Positions 11,788 through 27,300 of a stretch of DNA of 64,000 bases are shown here, in pieces. The stretch is from Lumbricus rubellus. Its lineage: Eukaryota > Annelida > Clitellata > Crassiclitellata > Lumbricidae. The stretch is from assembly GCA_945859605.1 (NCBI GenBank), contig OX243817.1:20972718-21036717 (forward strand), read 5' to 3'. Below the pieces are notes generated by a model, which was given only the letters and a program-made list of their open reading frames with translations, had not been told where the DNA came from and did no database searches. The translations under genes were made by a program, and so were the position numbers. Each line of letters starts with the position of its first letter. Positions within the stretch are counted from its first letter, which is position 1.

Positions 11788-13042
<1,255 letters not shown>

Positions 13043-14243
13043 ATTATGTACATGATAAGCTTACACTGAATGACTTGATCTACTGGGGTCTTATTAAAGC
13101 TGGATACCCGGCGGAAAGAGGAATCGCAGGGCTTGGTGAGATCGGACGGCAAAAAGTCAGATGGAATCGCCCTCATCCCATGCATGTAGGCTAGTCATTT
13201 TACCAGCGTCATCTGACGATTAGTTCATGCAAAACTTGACTTGGTCCACTGCCGTTCTCCATTTCTGACTAGGCCTATTATAATACTATTGTGGGATTTA
13301 TAAAGCGCCTCTCACAGAACAACCTAATAAGGAAGTAGGAATTTTCTTGATTAGGCCATTATAAAACGCACAGAGGAAATAAATAATAGAAACATTAATT
13401 TTGTGCAAGATCTTAGGCTATGTAGCCTAGGCCTATATTTTTTCATAATTGACTCAGCAGCGTTGAGCTTTTCAGTTTCTCTTTATTTTGTTGTGTTTTC
13501 TCTTCCGTTTTCTAGCATACCAGGTAGGCTAGGCTAGGCCTAAGTTGCTTGATTTTGCTTTGTCACTTTTGAAAATCACTATGTTGATTTTGAAAAATTT
13601 CGTCATGGCCACCACAGAATAGATAGGCCTAAGCCTAAAGCGTAGCTTTATCTACGCTTAATCTATTCTGTGATGGCCACCTCACATCGTCAACGCAATA
13701 TTTTAGTTGGTGTCCCTGGACAGCGGACTTATTTTATCTTTTTAGGCCAAGTTTAGGGCCTCCTTTTTTGTAACCAATGAGCAAGATGTGTAAATCTGTC
13801 CTGTATACTTTGGTTGCAAAATAAAAATATTTGATTTGATTTTTTGATTTGATAGTATAGGCCTATTATAATAATAAAGCTTCTTAAAAGAATCTATCAA
13901 CTCTAAGAAGGGTAGCCTAGTAGGTTACTTTGATTATGTAGGCTAGGCTACGTAGCCTGGGCCGATCGAGGGGAGGTCGTGATTTAATAACTAGTACACT
14001 TGGCATTTGAAAATGATATGCAGCTAAAAACTAAAACTTGAAGCATAACCTCAGACTCAGGATTTAAAATAAAATAATTTACATTATTTACTTAAATTTC
14101 TTCCGCGAGCATTCTGCCCCCCCACAACAATAAAGAAACACGTACAGTAAAAGGAGGTCGTGAGTTGGCTTTGGGCTTATTTATAATTTTCTTTGCGACT
14201 TGAATGTTCGCCTGGAAGTCACCGGCAAATTGAAAGATCAGAG
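13043..14243. other. NUP160 upstream region
   Basis: It contains a LINE/SINE-type tail remnant (ATTTATAAAGCGCCTCTCAC at about 13298), many GGCTA/TAGGCCTA words, and the hairpin at 13606-13679. The last 150 bp before the NUP160 start show no convincing TATA box. Confidence 0.5.
13606..13679. repeat. long imperfect hairpin
   Basis: The arm TGGCCACCACAGAATAGAT pairs with ATCTATTCTGTGATGGCCA (19 bp, one mismatch). Inside it a second stem forms between AAGCGTAG and CTACGCTT. There is no coding sequence and no clear flanking duplication. It may be a small foldback element. Confidence 0.7.
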
Positions 14244-17200
14244 ATGGCGGACCACCAACACCAGATTTCGTATTATCGTGAAATCGTTGAAAAGGAAAAT
14301 AGTCCTGTCATTTGGAGAGAAATTAATATAAACACAGGTTGGCTAATTTATTTCAGTGCAAATAGTTCAGCAGAAAACACTGATTTTATGTTCCTTAAAC
14401 TTCCATGGCAGTAGACGCAGGTTATATTCCTAACGCACTCGATCGTTAAACACTGACTCAAGACTTGCAGGATTTGCTTACTTGGGATTTGTTAAGTCAG
14501 GGATTTTCAAACTTTTTTTAAACTGTGGACCCCGTAGCATGTCGTGGTTAGATGACGGACCACTATTCAATAAATGTGTCCAGTCGACATTATTATTTAT
14601 GTAATCCACTAAGGTCATTCAGCACAAGTTAACCGTGCAGCAGATAAGCAAAAGATAATCAAAACACATTATATTATGTCACTTATGACATTTATTAAAA
14701 TAAACAATTATCTTTGCTTCAGTATGAAGGGTGTGCCTGTTTTGGCTTATTGGCAACATCTGCATGCATTGTCGTTAAATGTCGCTTTAATTTTGCGGGT
14801 TTCATTGACTCATAAGACAGTTTGCACACAAATAAGACAAAGAGGTTGATCAGCATTTGTTCCGACTGCAGTGAAATATACTCTGTGATCCAGATATTTT
14901 TTCTTTTTCTCACATTTGTCTTTGTCGTCAGAATCTTCTGATTTCTGATCAGCTTTTCTCTTTACAAATTTATCCATGGCTACGAAGAACGTTGAGAAAT
15001 ATTAATATTATATTTTAAGAAATTACCAAGCATTCAAAACATGATCAATGATTTTTGACAGCAATCTCAACATTGTCAGCGGTAACACTATTGTTTTCAT
15101 TTATGGCACGCTAATATTGTGGCATTGCGAGGTGGTTATTTATGGTGTACATTGTGTGTAAACCAGACTTACAGGTTGACGGCTTAAGAAACAATCAAAT
15201 GTTGCATTCACTTTCAGGCCTTTCAACAACTCAGAAAGATGTGAAGTTTCCTGACCTGGCAGGTGGATATGCATACAAAGACAGCAGTCGGTTTTATTCT
15301 TCCACACGCAACCGATTTATCTGTTGGTATGTTTAACCATCATTCATTGAATTGTGACAATGCACATTATTTCTTTCCATTTGGGTATTTCAGTAATATA
15401 TTCTTTATTATACATTTACATTATGGATTAATGTAATGTAAATGAATATTCGTGTTTGAAGTAAGCAAACCCAGTTGTTGCCCAAGGACCTCAAGGCACT
15501 GCACTCATATTAGATCTACGTTGAAACTCTTGCAGGCGTACTAGCGACAATGTTATCGAGCTGTCCGAAGTCTCGCTGGACTTCAACCTGCACGGCCGTC
15601 ATCTGCGCATCCGTTTCTCTGACGCTCCCGTCATCTGTGGTGTCCGCTTCTTTGAGACGCCGGACCACATTGTGATTCTCGCTTGTACTGCCTCTAGCGC
15701 TCACAGGTTGCTGTTCGATCATCCAAAAACACGTCATGCAAAGGTTAGCCGAATGATAGATGATGTGTGTTTTCGTTTGCTTATTTGTTTAATTAATTAT
15801 TAATTAAACGTTGTGAAACTTTGCTGCGTCTGAAAGTCACATTTAGCTCTTAATGGTGTAATCATCTTATGTGGAGTCGTTGTCAATTTGCTAGTTTGTG
15901 TTTTCGTGTGAAATGTAAAGTCTGCAGAGTTTCATAAGTTTGTCTAACTCTCTTAGCACCTCATTTCGGAGTCGTATCTGTTTTGATGACTTGTTTGTTT
16001 TGTTTGTATGTGCACTTGTTATAACCCCTCTTCAGGCTCTCTATACTCAGAGGCGCTCCCGAATGCAGAGCGGACACTGCATCGGAGTTTCATGCCGAAG
16101 CGCCAAGCAATTGTGAGTGAAGGACTTGCCCAAGGTCCTTACGCGGCGAGGTGGATTTGAACCTCAAACCTTCCGGCTCCAAGGCAACGACTACACCACC
16201 GCGCCCCACGACTTGGCTGTTGCTGTTCAGAATGGTTTGGCATCCATGCTATGTTACAAAAGACGTTGGGTTTCGATTGTGCAATGTTTTTAGTTTCTGT
16301 TTCTTCTGTTCACAGGATGTGTTTCAGCTGGGACCTGAGGCAAATCTACCGTCTATCTTTGCTGACGTGTCGAACCAACTGGTTCAGAGCCCAGCCAACC
16401 TGCACAATATAAATGTGGGAGGCACGCACACAGTTTACGTTGCTCATACAGGTGCCATGCATCTCACCATTGACGGTGAAGCAATGTTTGCGATGGCCAT
16501 ACAGAACGGAGGAATTCTTGTGGTTAAATTGCCTCCAGTTGGAACACCAGGTAAGTCATGACTTCTCTTTAATATGCTGAAATTGATTTAGGTATTTGTT
16601 CAGAGAATTTTATATAGTGCCCCTTCAAGGTAGGCCGCTCAGAAGGGCTCCTGGCCCAACCACGGCTAAATAAGAAAGTTTTGATGTTATTAAGGAACAG
16701 AGTGGAGTAACCCCTGGGAACTAGACGCAGTGTAACAGGGAGGCCATTCCAGGTTGTAGGGCCAGTGACACGTTGAACGACGATGTCGGATATTTGGTAA
16801 TTTCTAAGGTAGACATGTGAATTAGTGAATTGAGATTCCATAAACAAATGAAGAATAAAATAAAATGCGATTTGAAATTCTTTTAATTCTTGTAAACCTT
16901 TTTCATTCTGCTTACTTTTCTTATATTTTCTAATCACATTACTTGGTTTCAAATGCGTCAGTGCCTTAAAAGAAACTTTGTGATATGCCATGCTACATTT
17001 GGTTTGAAATCCTTTGGTGTCATATAAATTTTTGTTTGTGTATGCCTTATCAGATAAACACGTATTTGCATCATTGGTAAATACAATGTGTTTTCAATTC
17101 TGCAGTTATCGCCGGTGTGTGCTCTATCATCTTTTATGTTTAATACTGTCATATGTGCTTATTTCAGGGGTTGCTGTACAGCATGAAATCATACAAGCAA

Positions 17201-20200
17201 GTGTTGTGTCCAGGTTTTTGGGTGGCTTCATGCAATCCATTATTGGGTAATAACTATTGTTCTATTGTTATCACGATATTTGTAAGCTGCTTGGGTTTGA
17301 CTTATCACTTGGTCAATGAATTGGTTGCATCGTTTACTGATTTGTGGATACTGTTGTTTGTTTCTAATACTATGGGTTCTCTTTTAAACTGTGTTGTGAA
17401 TTGATGTGCTTTTATTGATTCCTTTGATGGTCGAGAAATTGCACTTCTAGTTTCAAAGTGAAAGCACATATACACTGTATTATACAGCACAGATTTTATC
17501 AACTGTGGTCTTCATGGAGTTTAGGCATCACTTGATTGAAGTGAAAGCACGACCACCAAAGCCCACGAACCTTATAATTGTATTACTAGATTTTAAGTTG
17601 TCAGTTTCTCTAGATGCACCAGAATTCAAACCCGAGATGCATCAATGAAAGGCAGGCATAGTTGTAAAAACCGTTTTTTTCGTTTTTTATTCTTCCAAAA
17701 ATCCCCAAAAACGTGTTTTTTTTGTTTTTCATTTTTCCCATATTTTTTAATCGTTTTTTTTATTTTTTCTTTAACTTTATTTATTCATTTATTTTCTGTT
17801 ATTATTTTTCTTTTAGTTTAATTTTTTCTGATATTCTTTATGTTTTCCGCCAACTCTCAAAGATTCAGCCAACTAAAATCATTATTTCATCGTTTAACAT
17901 CATCATTTAAGAGATAGCCTGCGTATAGGAGGTTCCTAATCAAGGTTTTCAAGGTTAAAATGCGGTTTAAGATGTAGCAAAGTAAAATTATGATCCGTTT
18001 CGGTTTTTTATCGGTTTTTTGTCGGGTTTTTTCCCCCGAATAAAACGACGTTTTTTCCGTTTTTCCCCCGTTTCCATCGGTTTTTACATCTATGAAGGCA
18101 GGCACATAGCAGGCTGCCTATGTGCCTCATTAGTAAATGCCAGTTGTGTTGTCAAGACCTGAAATCTCAAGATCAAGACTTTGAACCTCAAGATCAAGAC
18201 TTTTGGTGTCAAGACCAAGATCAAGACTTTTGCACTCCAGACCACTTGACTATTTTGATGGTTGAAGTTACAGAATTGAGATGCTGCTGCTATTCACAGA
18301 TACATCTAGCCTTTGAGCAATAATGCAGAAATTGGTATATATCTGCGGAAAGTGCAATCTGGTATATATTGAAATGCTGCCTCTTAATCCAGCTGGAAGT
18401 CCTGAAGCGCCATGCTGATTCTGACCGAATATTTACAGCAGTAAGTAACATTTCTTAGAACTAAGTTTATTAAACCGTACATGCTGATGTGATGTAATAA
18501 AGTTGAAAGTTGTGTACGTTTGTTAATATTCAGAGGACAGGAAAACAGTCAAGTGACAAGTGTTTCTTTCCACGCGAACATCAACAACGTAATGATATTA
18601 GCCGTCAGCAAAGACAGCAAACTGCGCATCTGGTCAGCTTCTGTAAGTGTTTTTCTTTTTAGTACAATTCATTTCATGGCATTTCTATACCTTCTTGCTT
18701 GCCTTCTGTGTAATTATTATTTATCATTTATGACATCATTGCCTGTGCCGTTATTGATTAAACAGTGGACACTAATGACAACAAAGATATTCAGAAATAT
18801 AAGCTATTGAAGGTTCATATTTTGTCTGGATATTTCTTATTTATTGGAGTTTTGGTGGTTTATCAGGCGCTTCTTGGTTGTGAACCTGATATCATACACG
18901 TGTATGCGACGTGGACATGGCTTGAAAACCTGTCCAATGTCCATCCTATATCCACCAATGATCGCAAGCATGTAGTTGACAAGCCAGCTGCTAGAGAACC
19001 ATGTAGACACAGATTATTATAAAGTAGAGCAAGTCATTTGACTTGTTGCTTCTGTGACCAACTGCTAATTGAAATAATAATGACTATATTACTTCATCAG
19101 TTATGTGTTTTCATATAACTGGGACGCATCGTAGCGGAAGAAGTACAAACATAGCCTCCAGTCTTTGTTTGTTTGTTTGTATGTGCACTTGTTATAGCGC
19201 CCCTTCAAGCTCTCTCTCTACTCAGAGGCGCTCCCGAATGCAGAGCGGACACTTTGTGATAAACTACATCAAAGTTTCATTGTTATTGGTTGACAATAAC
19301 AATGCAATAACAATGCAGTAATAGTGTACTGCATTGTTTAAAGATAACAAATGCTTGCAGATAAATACTGCATTAAAAAAATCTAAGTAGTGAAATATAT
19401 ATATATGGTAACATTTACTGGACTGGTCATTTTAGACTTATGAATTTCTTGGAGCAGTTGATCTTCTGGAACATGTTCCTGATTTAGTTGACCAGCAAAG
19501 TAAAGTTCTTGGAGGTAAGACACCGGTGCATTTAATACTGGTCTGTTTTGCTATATTGTTCAGAATGGCAGTGGATATTTTGCTAATATTAGCTATTTAG
19601 TGCGTAATGCATATTCTAAATACATCACAAAAGCACTGCACACACAAGTATCATACTGATGTATGCAAATGCTAGTTATATTAATGTATGCTGCACGAAG
19701 TCAATGGCAACAGTGCTTCAATATTGGAACAGTGTTTCAATATTGGAAGACAGTTTCAGGAGGACTCTGTCCATTAGATGGAAGTCACGATAGATTTGAT
19801 TTGTGCAGAAGAAAGGCTTGAGTAGATGTGTGGGTTGGTTGCCTGAACTTCACTATGACCGTAGATTTCAATGATGACCAAATCATCTGAGTTGAGACCG
19901 GAACACAGAGCTCACTGATGTATTAATACCAGAAAGTTCTGTGTTAACAAGATGTATGTGATCAAAAAAGCAAAACTTAAACTTCAGAACTGAGAGTTTC
20001 TTTCAAAAGCAGCTGCAAAGGATAAATTATTATGATTTTCATATGAGAACTTTGTGATCTTTTAAGAAATTGAAACAGTTGCTACAGTCTAGTTTTTATG
20101 CTACTTTGTAACTGAATTCCTTTTGTTTTTTTGATAGGTACAGGCCATATAATTAAGATGTCAGCGTGCACTTTTGACCAGTCTGTGTACATGGCTGTCT

Positions 20201-20950
20201 TCCTATCGTTTGCCAATAAATGTCAGGTAAAGGAAAATTCTTTTGACTTTTTCATGGAAACAAGTTTCCATTTATCTCTATTTATCCAGAACTTTACACG
20301 AATGTCTGACATTGTCTGTATTGGTTTTGATTGATTGATTGATTGATTGAACCTTTACTGAAGACCATATAATTGTTAATTTTCAGTTCAGTTCTTTACA
20401 GCTGCATTTCATAGATGAAGATTGAAGACCTGTGAATTAGACCATGTAAAATCCCTCCGTATATAACCCTTTAAACAACCAGCGTATACTGGAATGCATG
20501 GAAAACTTGTGTAGCTGGTCATTAAATGGTTAAAACATTTGGTGGATCGGTTTTAGAGCGAAATCTATCTTCTGCCCATTCTTTTATCCTTACATGCTTT
20601 TAACTAAATCCCATGTTTAACCAAAACTTATTCCCATATACACTGAATTTATACCATTTCTGTCTGTATGTGTTTCATTTTAGTTTGTCATTTACCATCT
20701 GACTTCTGAAAGTAAGAAGTATCAACCGATACATGTTGCTACTCTCTTTGGCATCGAAGTAAGCTTTCCTATTCTTAATCAGTTGATTTATTGGAGACTG
20801 TACTTCACGAGAAATGTGAAAAAGAAACTATCTGAGGCAGTTAACCATATTTTGCAAGCATTTAGTAGCGTTGTGCCATAAAGGATGAATAGTGAGTGAA
20901 ATTTCTGTTCTCAGAACATCAAGCATTATGGGCACTGGTCCCTTGGTTGT

Positions 20951-21036
<86 letters not shown>

Positions 21037-21302
21037 TGCTATAAAAGATGAATAGTGAGTGAAATTTCTGCTTTCTGAACATCGTTCTTCCTAGCTTCTC
21101 GTGGCAAAATTTTTAGTAAAGATAGTGAATGAGGTCTTGACCGCATTGAGTGAATATTCACTGTGTTGTTTTGCTGTTTCATTCAAATAGGGGAATCTGG
21201 TGGATTTTTATGTTACGCCAAGTCACCTGTGGACTTTGTGGACTCTGAGGTCTGGAGAGCCAACTGTCAGATATGCAGTCATGTGAGTATAATGCTGTCA
21301 AA

Positions 21303-21352
<50 letters not shown>

Positions 21353-24300
21353 CTTTTTAGGTGAAAGGAACCAGGGTTTACCTCTGAGATAGCTTGTAAT
21401 ACGATGTGTCCAGTACATAAGCAACAAATATGCTCAGATATTTTTCAGAATTTAAGGTAACAGATTATGTTGTTAATTTTTTATTTTGTGGTGGTAGTGA
21501 TGTTAGCTTTTAAATACAATTTATGCAAATATAAATTTGCAAGAGTAAATATGCATTTTTTAAAATCTTACAATGGCATGTATGATAGTTGACTTTAAGA
21601 AGGTGGGGTTGCACAGAATTGAACTGCTGCTATATTTATGCTTTACATGCAATATCTTACCATGCTTCTGATGGCTGGGCTGATGGAAGCACACAATAAA
21701 TGACTGATTCCCTCTTGCCTATAATTATGGGAATTATTCATATCTGTCGTTCCTGAAGAAAGGCCACAGGTGCTAAGTGTGCTTGTTCTAATTGTGCTTG
21801 TGCTGCTGATCTAGTGATGGCCAGAAACGAAGAGAGTGGTTGGACGTCCTTCTGTGCAGTCAGGAACGACTTGAGCTTGACGTAAACCAGCCGTTGGATC
21901 CGCGTGAAATCTACATGAACTACATTTTCCATCCAGGGCGGTTCAGTACTGACGTCATTCTGAAGGCTCTTAAGGTAAGGAAAAACTAAGCACATAGCAA
22001 AAGCCTGTTCAAGCAGTTGCCAATCTGTTGGAAGTAGATGTGCAATGCTTGCATATGGGATCATGTTACAAATTGAAATGATACTGAACTCTATAGATGC
22101 ATTACTATGTAATTTGTAATTGTGGGGCATGCTGTTTATTAAAATGAAGGTGATGCCAAGTTGCGATGTAAGTGTTTTTCATGACAATGTCATTGGGGTG
22201 TTTTGTATATAAAGAACTACGTGCACCATCAATTATAATGTAGTTAATATTGTATTCATTCTTATAATCATAGATGTTAAGAACCAAATAAAACTAAACC
22301 GAAAAACCCTCATTTTTTCTTGAAAAAATGAGAGAAAAAATTGATTTTGTTACATTCAGTACAGCGGTACACTAAGAGGTGCTCCCGCTTGCAGAGCAGA
22401 CACTGCATCGGAGTTTCACGCCGAAGCGCTGGTCAATTGCGAGCGAAGGACTTGCCCAAGGTCTTTACGCGGCAACTTGAGGTGGATTCGAACCTGCAAC
22501 CCTTCGGCTGCCAGGCGATGAACATACCTGCTACACTATCGTGCCTCACAATGTTTGTTACTAGTACGATTGTCATAATTTTGTCATAATTTTGCAGATC
22601 TACAGGCGATCAACAGATGCATCCCATGCTGAGACGCCTTCCAGCATCCCAATCAGCATCCTCAAATCTGAAGTCTGCCAGGCAGTTGAAGCTGAGGTTA
22701 CTTACACTTGTTTTTATTTTTCTAAAGTGCTGCTTGGTAAGAACAGCAGAAAAACGTCCATGATTGGTCGGTTAATTGCAGCACCTTAATATAAATTGCG
22801 GGTAGCAACTCATGTAAAATCTTGGATTTGTAGACTTCTGGAAAATGTGATTGTATTGGTTGGGCCATGAATTTTTAATTACGTATTTGTTGAGTTGGCT
22901 TGTATTGTTGACCAGTTTTTCCCTTCCAACTGTAGATCCGAGAAGCGGTGGGTGATGAGGAAATGGCAGAGGAAGAATTTGTCCAGCTTCAGCGTCGGCT
23001 TTGGTCCAAATTCTACTCTGGCTGTGTTCAGTACCATGAAGTACGTTACCTTATTGGCTATTTCTGCTCTTGTTGTTTTCAGTGCGAAGTAAATCCTCTT
23101 AATTGGTAAATGGTTGGTTGTTAGTTGTACTGATGTGAAGAGTTAGAAGACTTAGAAGCGTAAATGTTATTGTTGTAATAAACGGTACTTAATTTAAGAA
23201 ATTTTTGTTAAAAAAAATTGCTGAGAGTTTTTTAAATTTTGTCTTAATCAATAATCCTTTATTGACATGTTAGATTATGTATAATAGCTTTTGCATTGCA
23301 AAGCGTTAAAACTGTCTTTGTTCTGGTGTATAAGGATAGTGTAATTGCACATATTAGTGAAACACATGAGATCATGTTCAGGTCTGCATTTTAATCATGT
23401 TTTGTCTGTGTAGCGTAATCAGCATGTATATTATGCTAATCAGCATGTATATTATGCTAATCAGCATGTATATTATGCTAATCAGCATGTATATTATGCT
23501 AATCAGCATGTATATTATGCCTGTTGATACTTTTGCCTATTTTATCCAATGCATGATTCTTTGTGAAATTTTGCTGCTTGCATAACTTCTCATAGAAAAT
23601 ATAAGAAACTCTGTTTTTCTTTGCAGCGTGGAATGAAACCAGTAGGAATCTTTTCCGATGAAGTTAACGGAATGATTGGACTTGTGAAGAAATCCGGGAT
23701 CAGCTTTTTGTACGGATGTCCATCTCTCGACCAGATGTACCTCGGAGGTGTTTCGCCGAATGATTATGAATTTGTACGGGATCATCCTGGTCCGAATTCA
23801 GGTTAGGGTCATGTGATTAAGAGAATACAGGAATCTGTTGTTTATATGACTTTCCAAGTGATTTAAAAGCCGTGGCTTGCAACTTGTATTTTAAGCTGGT
23901 TGGTCTTTGACCGGTCTTCAGAGATTACAGTTCATACATAAAATTTAATTTTGATTCCAGTAATTAGAAAGTAAAAGAATTTAGTGTAACATGATTTTAA
24001 CAAAGAAAATGGTCTGCTGGTGTCGTATATGTATGGTTATATTATATTCTATTTAATATTTGACTAGCTTTGCTGGTGGCATATGTTTATGGATTTATTA
24101 TATATTAATATTTGACAAGCTTTGTACGAATTTCAACTGGGCGCAAAGACAGGCTTGATAGGTTTCCACAGCCAGTTTGCTTGTTTCAAGTTATTGTCAA
24201 TTGGATTATTGCAACATTTGGTGACGTTGGTTTGTTTTTCGTTTGCATTTTAAGCTAGCATAGACGTGAGTGATCTGGCTTTACTTGGAAGATGTCTTAA

Positions 24301-27300
24301 AGTGATTCGTGGAACAATTGATGAAGAGACTGCCATAGGGTTCCAGAATGGTGTCTCCAATGGCTCCAACCCTCTTGATTTGGTCGAGATGAGCGTTAGA
24401 GCTTTGCAGACTGTTGCAAGGTAAAAAAAACACAGCATTTTGCGGTCGCTTTGATGGCATGCAAAATCAAATTTTAAATTTTGTCGTATGTCTAAAATTT
24501 AGCATGGGCTTCTGTAATGTTTTCAGTAAATTCTAAATAAATTCTCTTTAGGCTTGTGCGTTGCAACAGGTCAGCTTTATCACAAGAAGCTTGAACTGTT
24601 GTTTGTTTTTTTACGACGTAGCAAGTGGTTTCCACATTTTACCTCTCTTCAGACACACTGAATATTGTGCTCATGTGAACATTAACACCAAACTTAATTT
24701 TTTGGGGTGTGTATAATGTAGATATAATATATATTTATTCATTCTTACATGGTGCCCTTTTAAGAAATCTACTCAGGAGCGCTCACAGCCTAGCCATGGC
24801 AAAGGAAAAAATACTCGAGAGATTTATAAAACTAAGTTTGATTGGTCAGATGTAATAGACACAGCTTTGAAGGAAGGTCATTCCAGATCTATGGCCCCAT
24901 AACCGAGAATGCTCGTAGTTGCCTTTCTGCTAAATGAGCCCATGTGACTACGAGTTGCCCCTTCATAGCAGAACGAAGAGCCCAACGTGCTTCAACGTCA
25001 GAGACTGGGCGACAGAGATCACATAGGTAAGATGAAGTACCACCAAGGCGCGTGAAACCTGAGCAGCATTCATATTTATGTATACATGTGTCTATATGTA
25101 CAGTTTGTACACCTACATGTATTGTAAAGATGCTTGTGAATACAATTCACAAGAGATTAAAAAATACCATCTTGTTGTATTTTGTTTTGCCAGGGAGGAT
25201 GTATTACGAGAGTTACAGATGAAGCTTCAGAAGTTAAACGATGTCTTTGGATCGATAGAGACTCTTGTTGAACTTCTTGACATCTGTCTCGTTTGCTCTG
25301 ATGGTCCGGCTGACGAAATGATGCCTGGTACGACATCTGTAATCGACATTAGGCTACTATTCGCTTAGTATTTGTGCAGGCTTTGAACTCATTTCTGCCA
25401 ATTTTCTGGCTTCAGGAGGGAAATAAATGTTTGCTGGGTCATCATTCATAATTTCTAATATTTTGTTATATTCTAGTCCACAAGGCTGGAACAGAAAAAC
25501 AATAGATATGAGAACAATAATAGATATGACGCCTGGAATGGTTGTCGCTTCTGTGTCAGAGAGAGAGAGAGGGTTACTTGGTTGAAATAATTGTGATTGG
25601 AAAGTGTTTTGCAGCTGGAGGATGCTTCCTCTGCTATTCTATAAGATCCTAAAGTTGTCCGAAGTTCTGAGCAAAAATTTATGTAACTTGCTACTAATTG
25701 ACGTTTGTATAGCTTGAGCAAGTGAATGAAATGTTGTAGTTAATAGATTGCATTTTCCTTGCGGTATCAACTTTTTGTTTTGCGTGTTTTGATTGCAGCC
25801 TGGTTGCAATTATAAATAAGACCTAAGCAACTAACAATATTCATGATATCAATATTTCAATGTTATTATAATTATTATTTTTTATTTCTTTTATAAAGTT
25901 ATACCACAAGGGAATTATAATTTCCTATGTATTCCTTCAGATTAGTTGAGCATTTATTGAGGTTGCCACTTTCTGTGTGCTTTTGAAAACTTCAAGTGCT
26001 GGTATTGTCTGCTGTTGTTTTTAATACTTTTAAAGGGGATCATTTTGCCATTTTTCAGCATAGTAGTTTTGGTTCTTTTGCTAGGTTGTCATTTATTTCT
26101 TGTAGATGATGATGTTTACTTTGGAATGAGCCATGTCTTTGCCAGCACCATAGGTGTTGCTATTGTCTCTGAGGTCTTCCGGCAGACAATGCTGACACGC
26201 TTTGAAATGTGCCGCGACTTGCTTGTGCTTGTGAAGCTTTTGCCGCGGGTCGTTGATCAGGTAAATCTCAGTCTTTATTGTGGAACGAGGGCTTTAACCC
26301 TTTGAAACCGGCTGGCTGGTTTTCCGGCTCGTTATCCATAGCATTACGGGAGCTCCAGGTTCAAAGGGTTAATGAGAGTGCTGTTGCTGGATTGTGTCTG
26401 TGTGTGCACATGCGTGTTTGTGTGTGCTTTGGCCTTCGGTCTATAGATATAACCCTGTCATGATGGTTCCAAGGATTGTTTGAGAGGCATACATACTTTT
26501 ATGTCAGGATAGGTGTGTTTGGTGCATCATTAGTGATCATAGTGCCACCGCAATAGTCTGACATTTCAAATGTTGAATAATTTGGTAACAAGCAACAGCT
26601 TATCTCTAGTAATGAAGATGAGCTTGTAAATTACATGTCTAACTATGATTTAGTACGTGCGTGATAATCTGGGTGTATTTGTCGTACTCTTACATAGTTT
26701 ATTCAAAGTCTGTTAACCCCTTTACGGTGGAATAAAATTTTAGAAAACTTTCACCAACGGTGGAATTTTTTTTTGAAAAAAAAATTGAGTTAAAGCCTTT
26801 TTTGAGTTTCTATAATTATTATAAGCATAATGTACTGCGTTATTTTACTTGTATTTTACTTTTATTTTTTTTCACATTTTTTACCAGTTTCCTACGATTA
26901 TGCGGAAAAAACGATTTTCTGGCATGCATGTTCATTGTATTATTCCGATATAAACTAGTCATTAGAGTACAGCAAGAAGCCAGTTCTGTGGACTGTCAAG
27001 AGGAGTATGGTGTACCCTCAATAGTTATATTTAGTGTGATACATCTCAAAACAAGGTTCCACACACAGTGGAACATCACAGTCTGCACACATGAAGCTGG
27101 TCTCCTTCCGGATCTTCTTTCCATCTGGTCCAAGGTGTGAGCAGCACACCTTACAGCAGCGTGTTCGTGCTTTCTTCCCAGGGTTTGATGGAATTCTCTT
27201 AGTGAAATGACGCCCAGTCAGTCGCAGTGGATTGGACTCGTCTGTCGAAGGGCGACCCCGTTTGACCTGACCATGGAGTGGATCATGGTAGGTTTCTAAC

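Noticed and set aside
14338..14414. Extension of NUP160 exon 1 to an in-frame stop (73 codons)
   Set aside because: CAG/GTTGGC is a donor, and splicing to 15218 keeps the frame into the conserved propeller. The extension is intron read-through.
16140..16208. Possible tRNA genes from B-box-like GGTTCRAATCC words
   Set aside because: Only a tRNA-like SINE head is present; no complete cloverleaf, and the same text recurs in many SINE copies.
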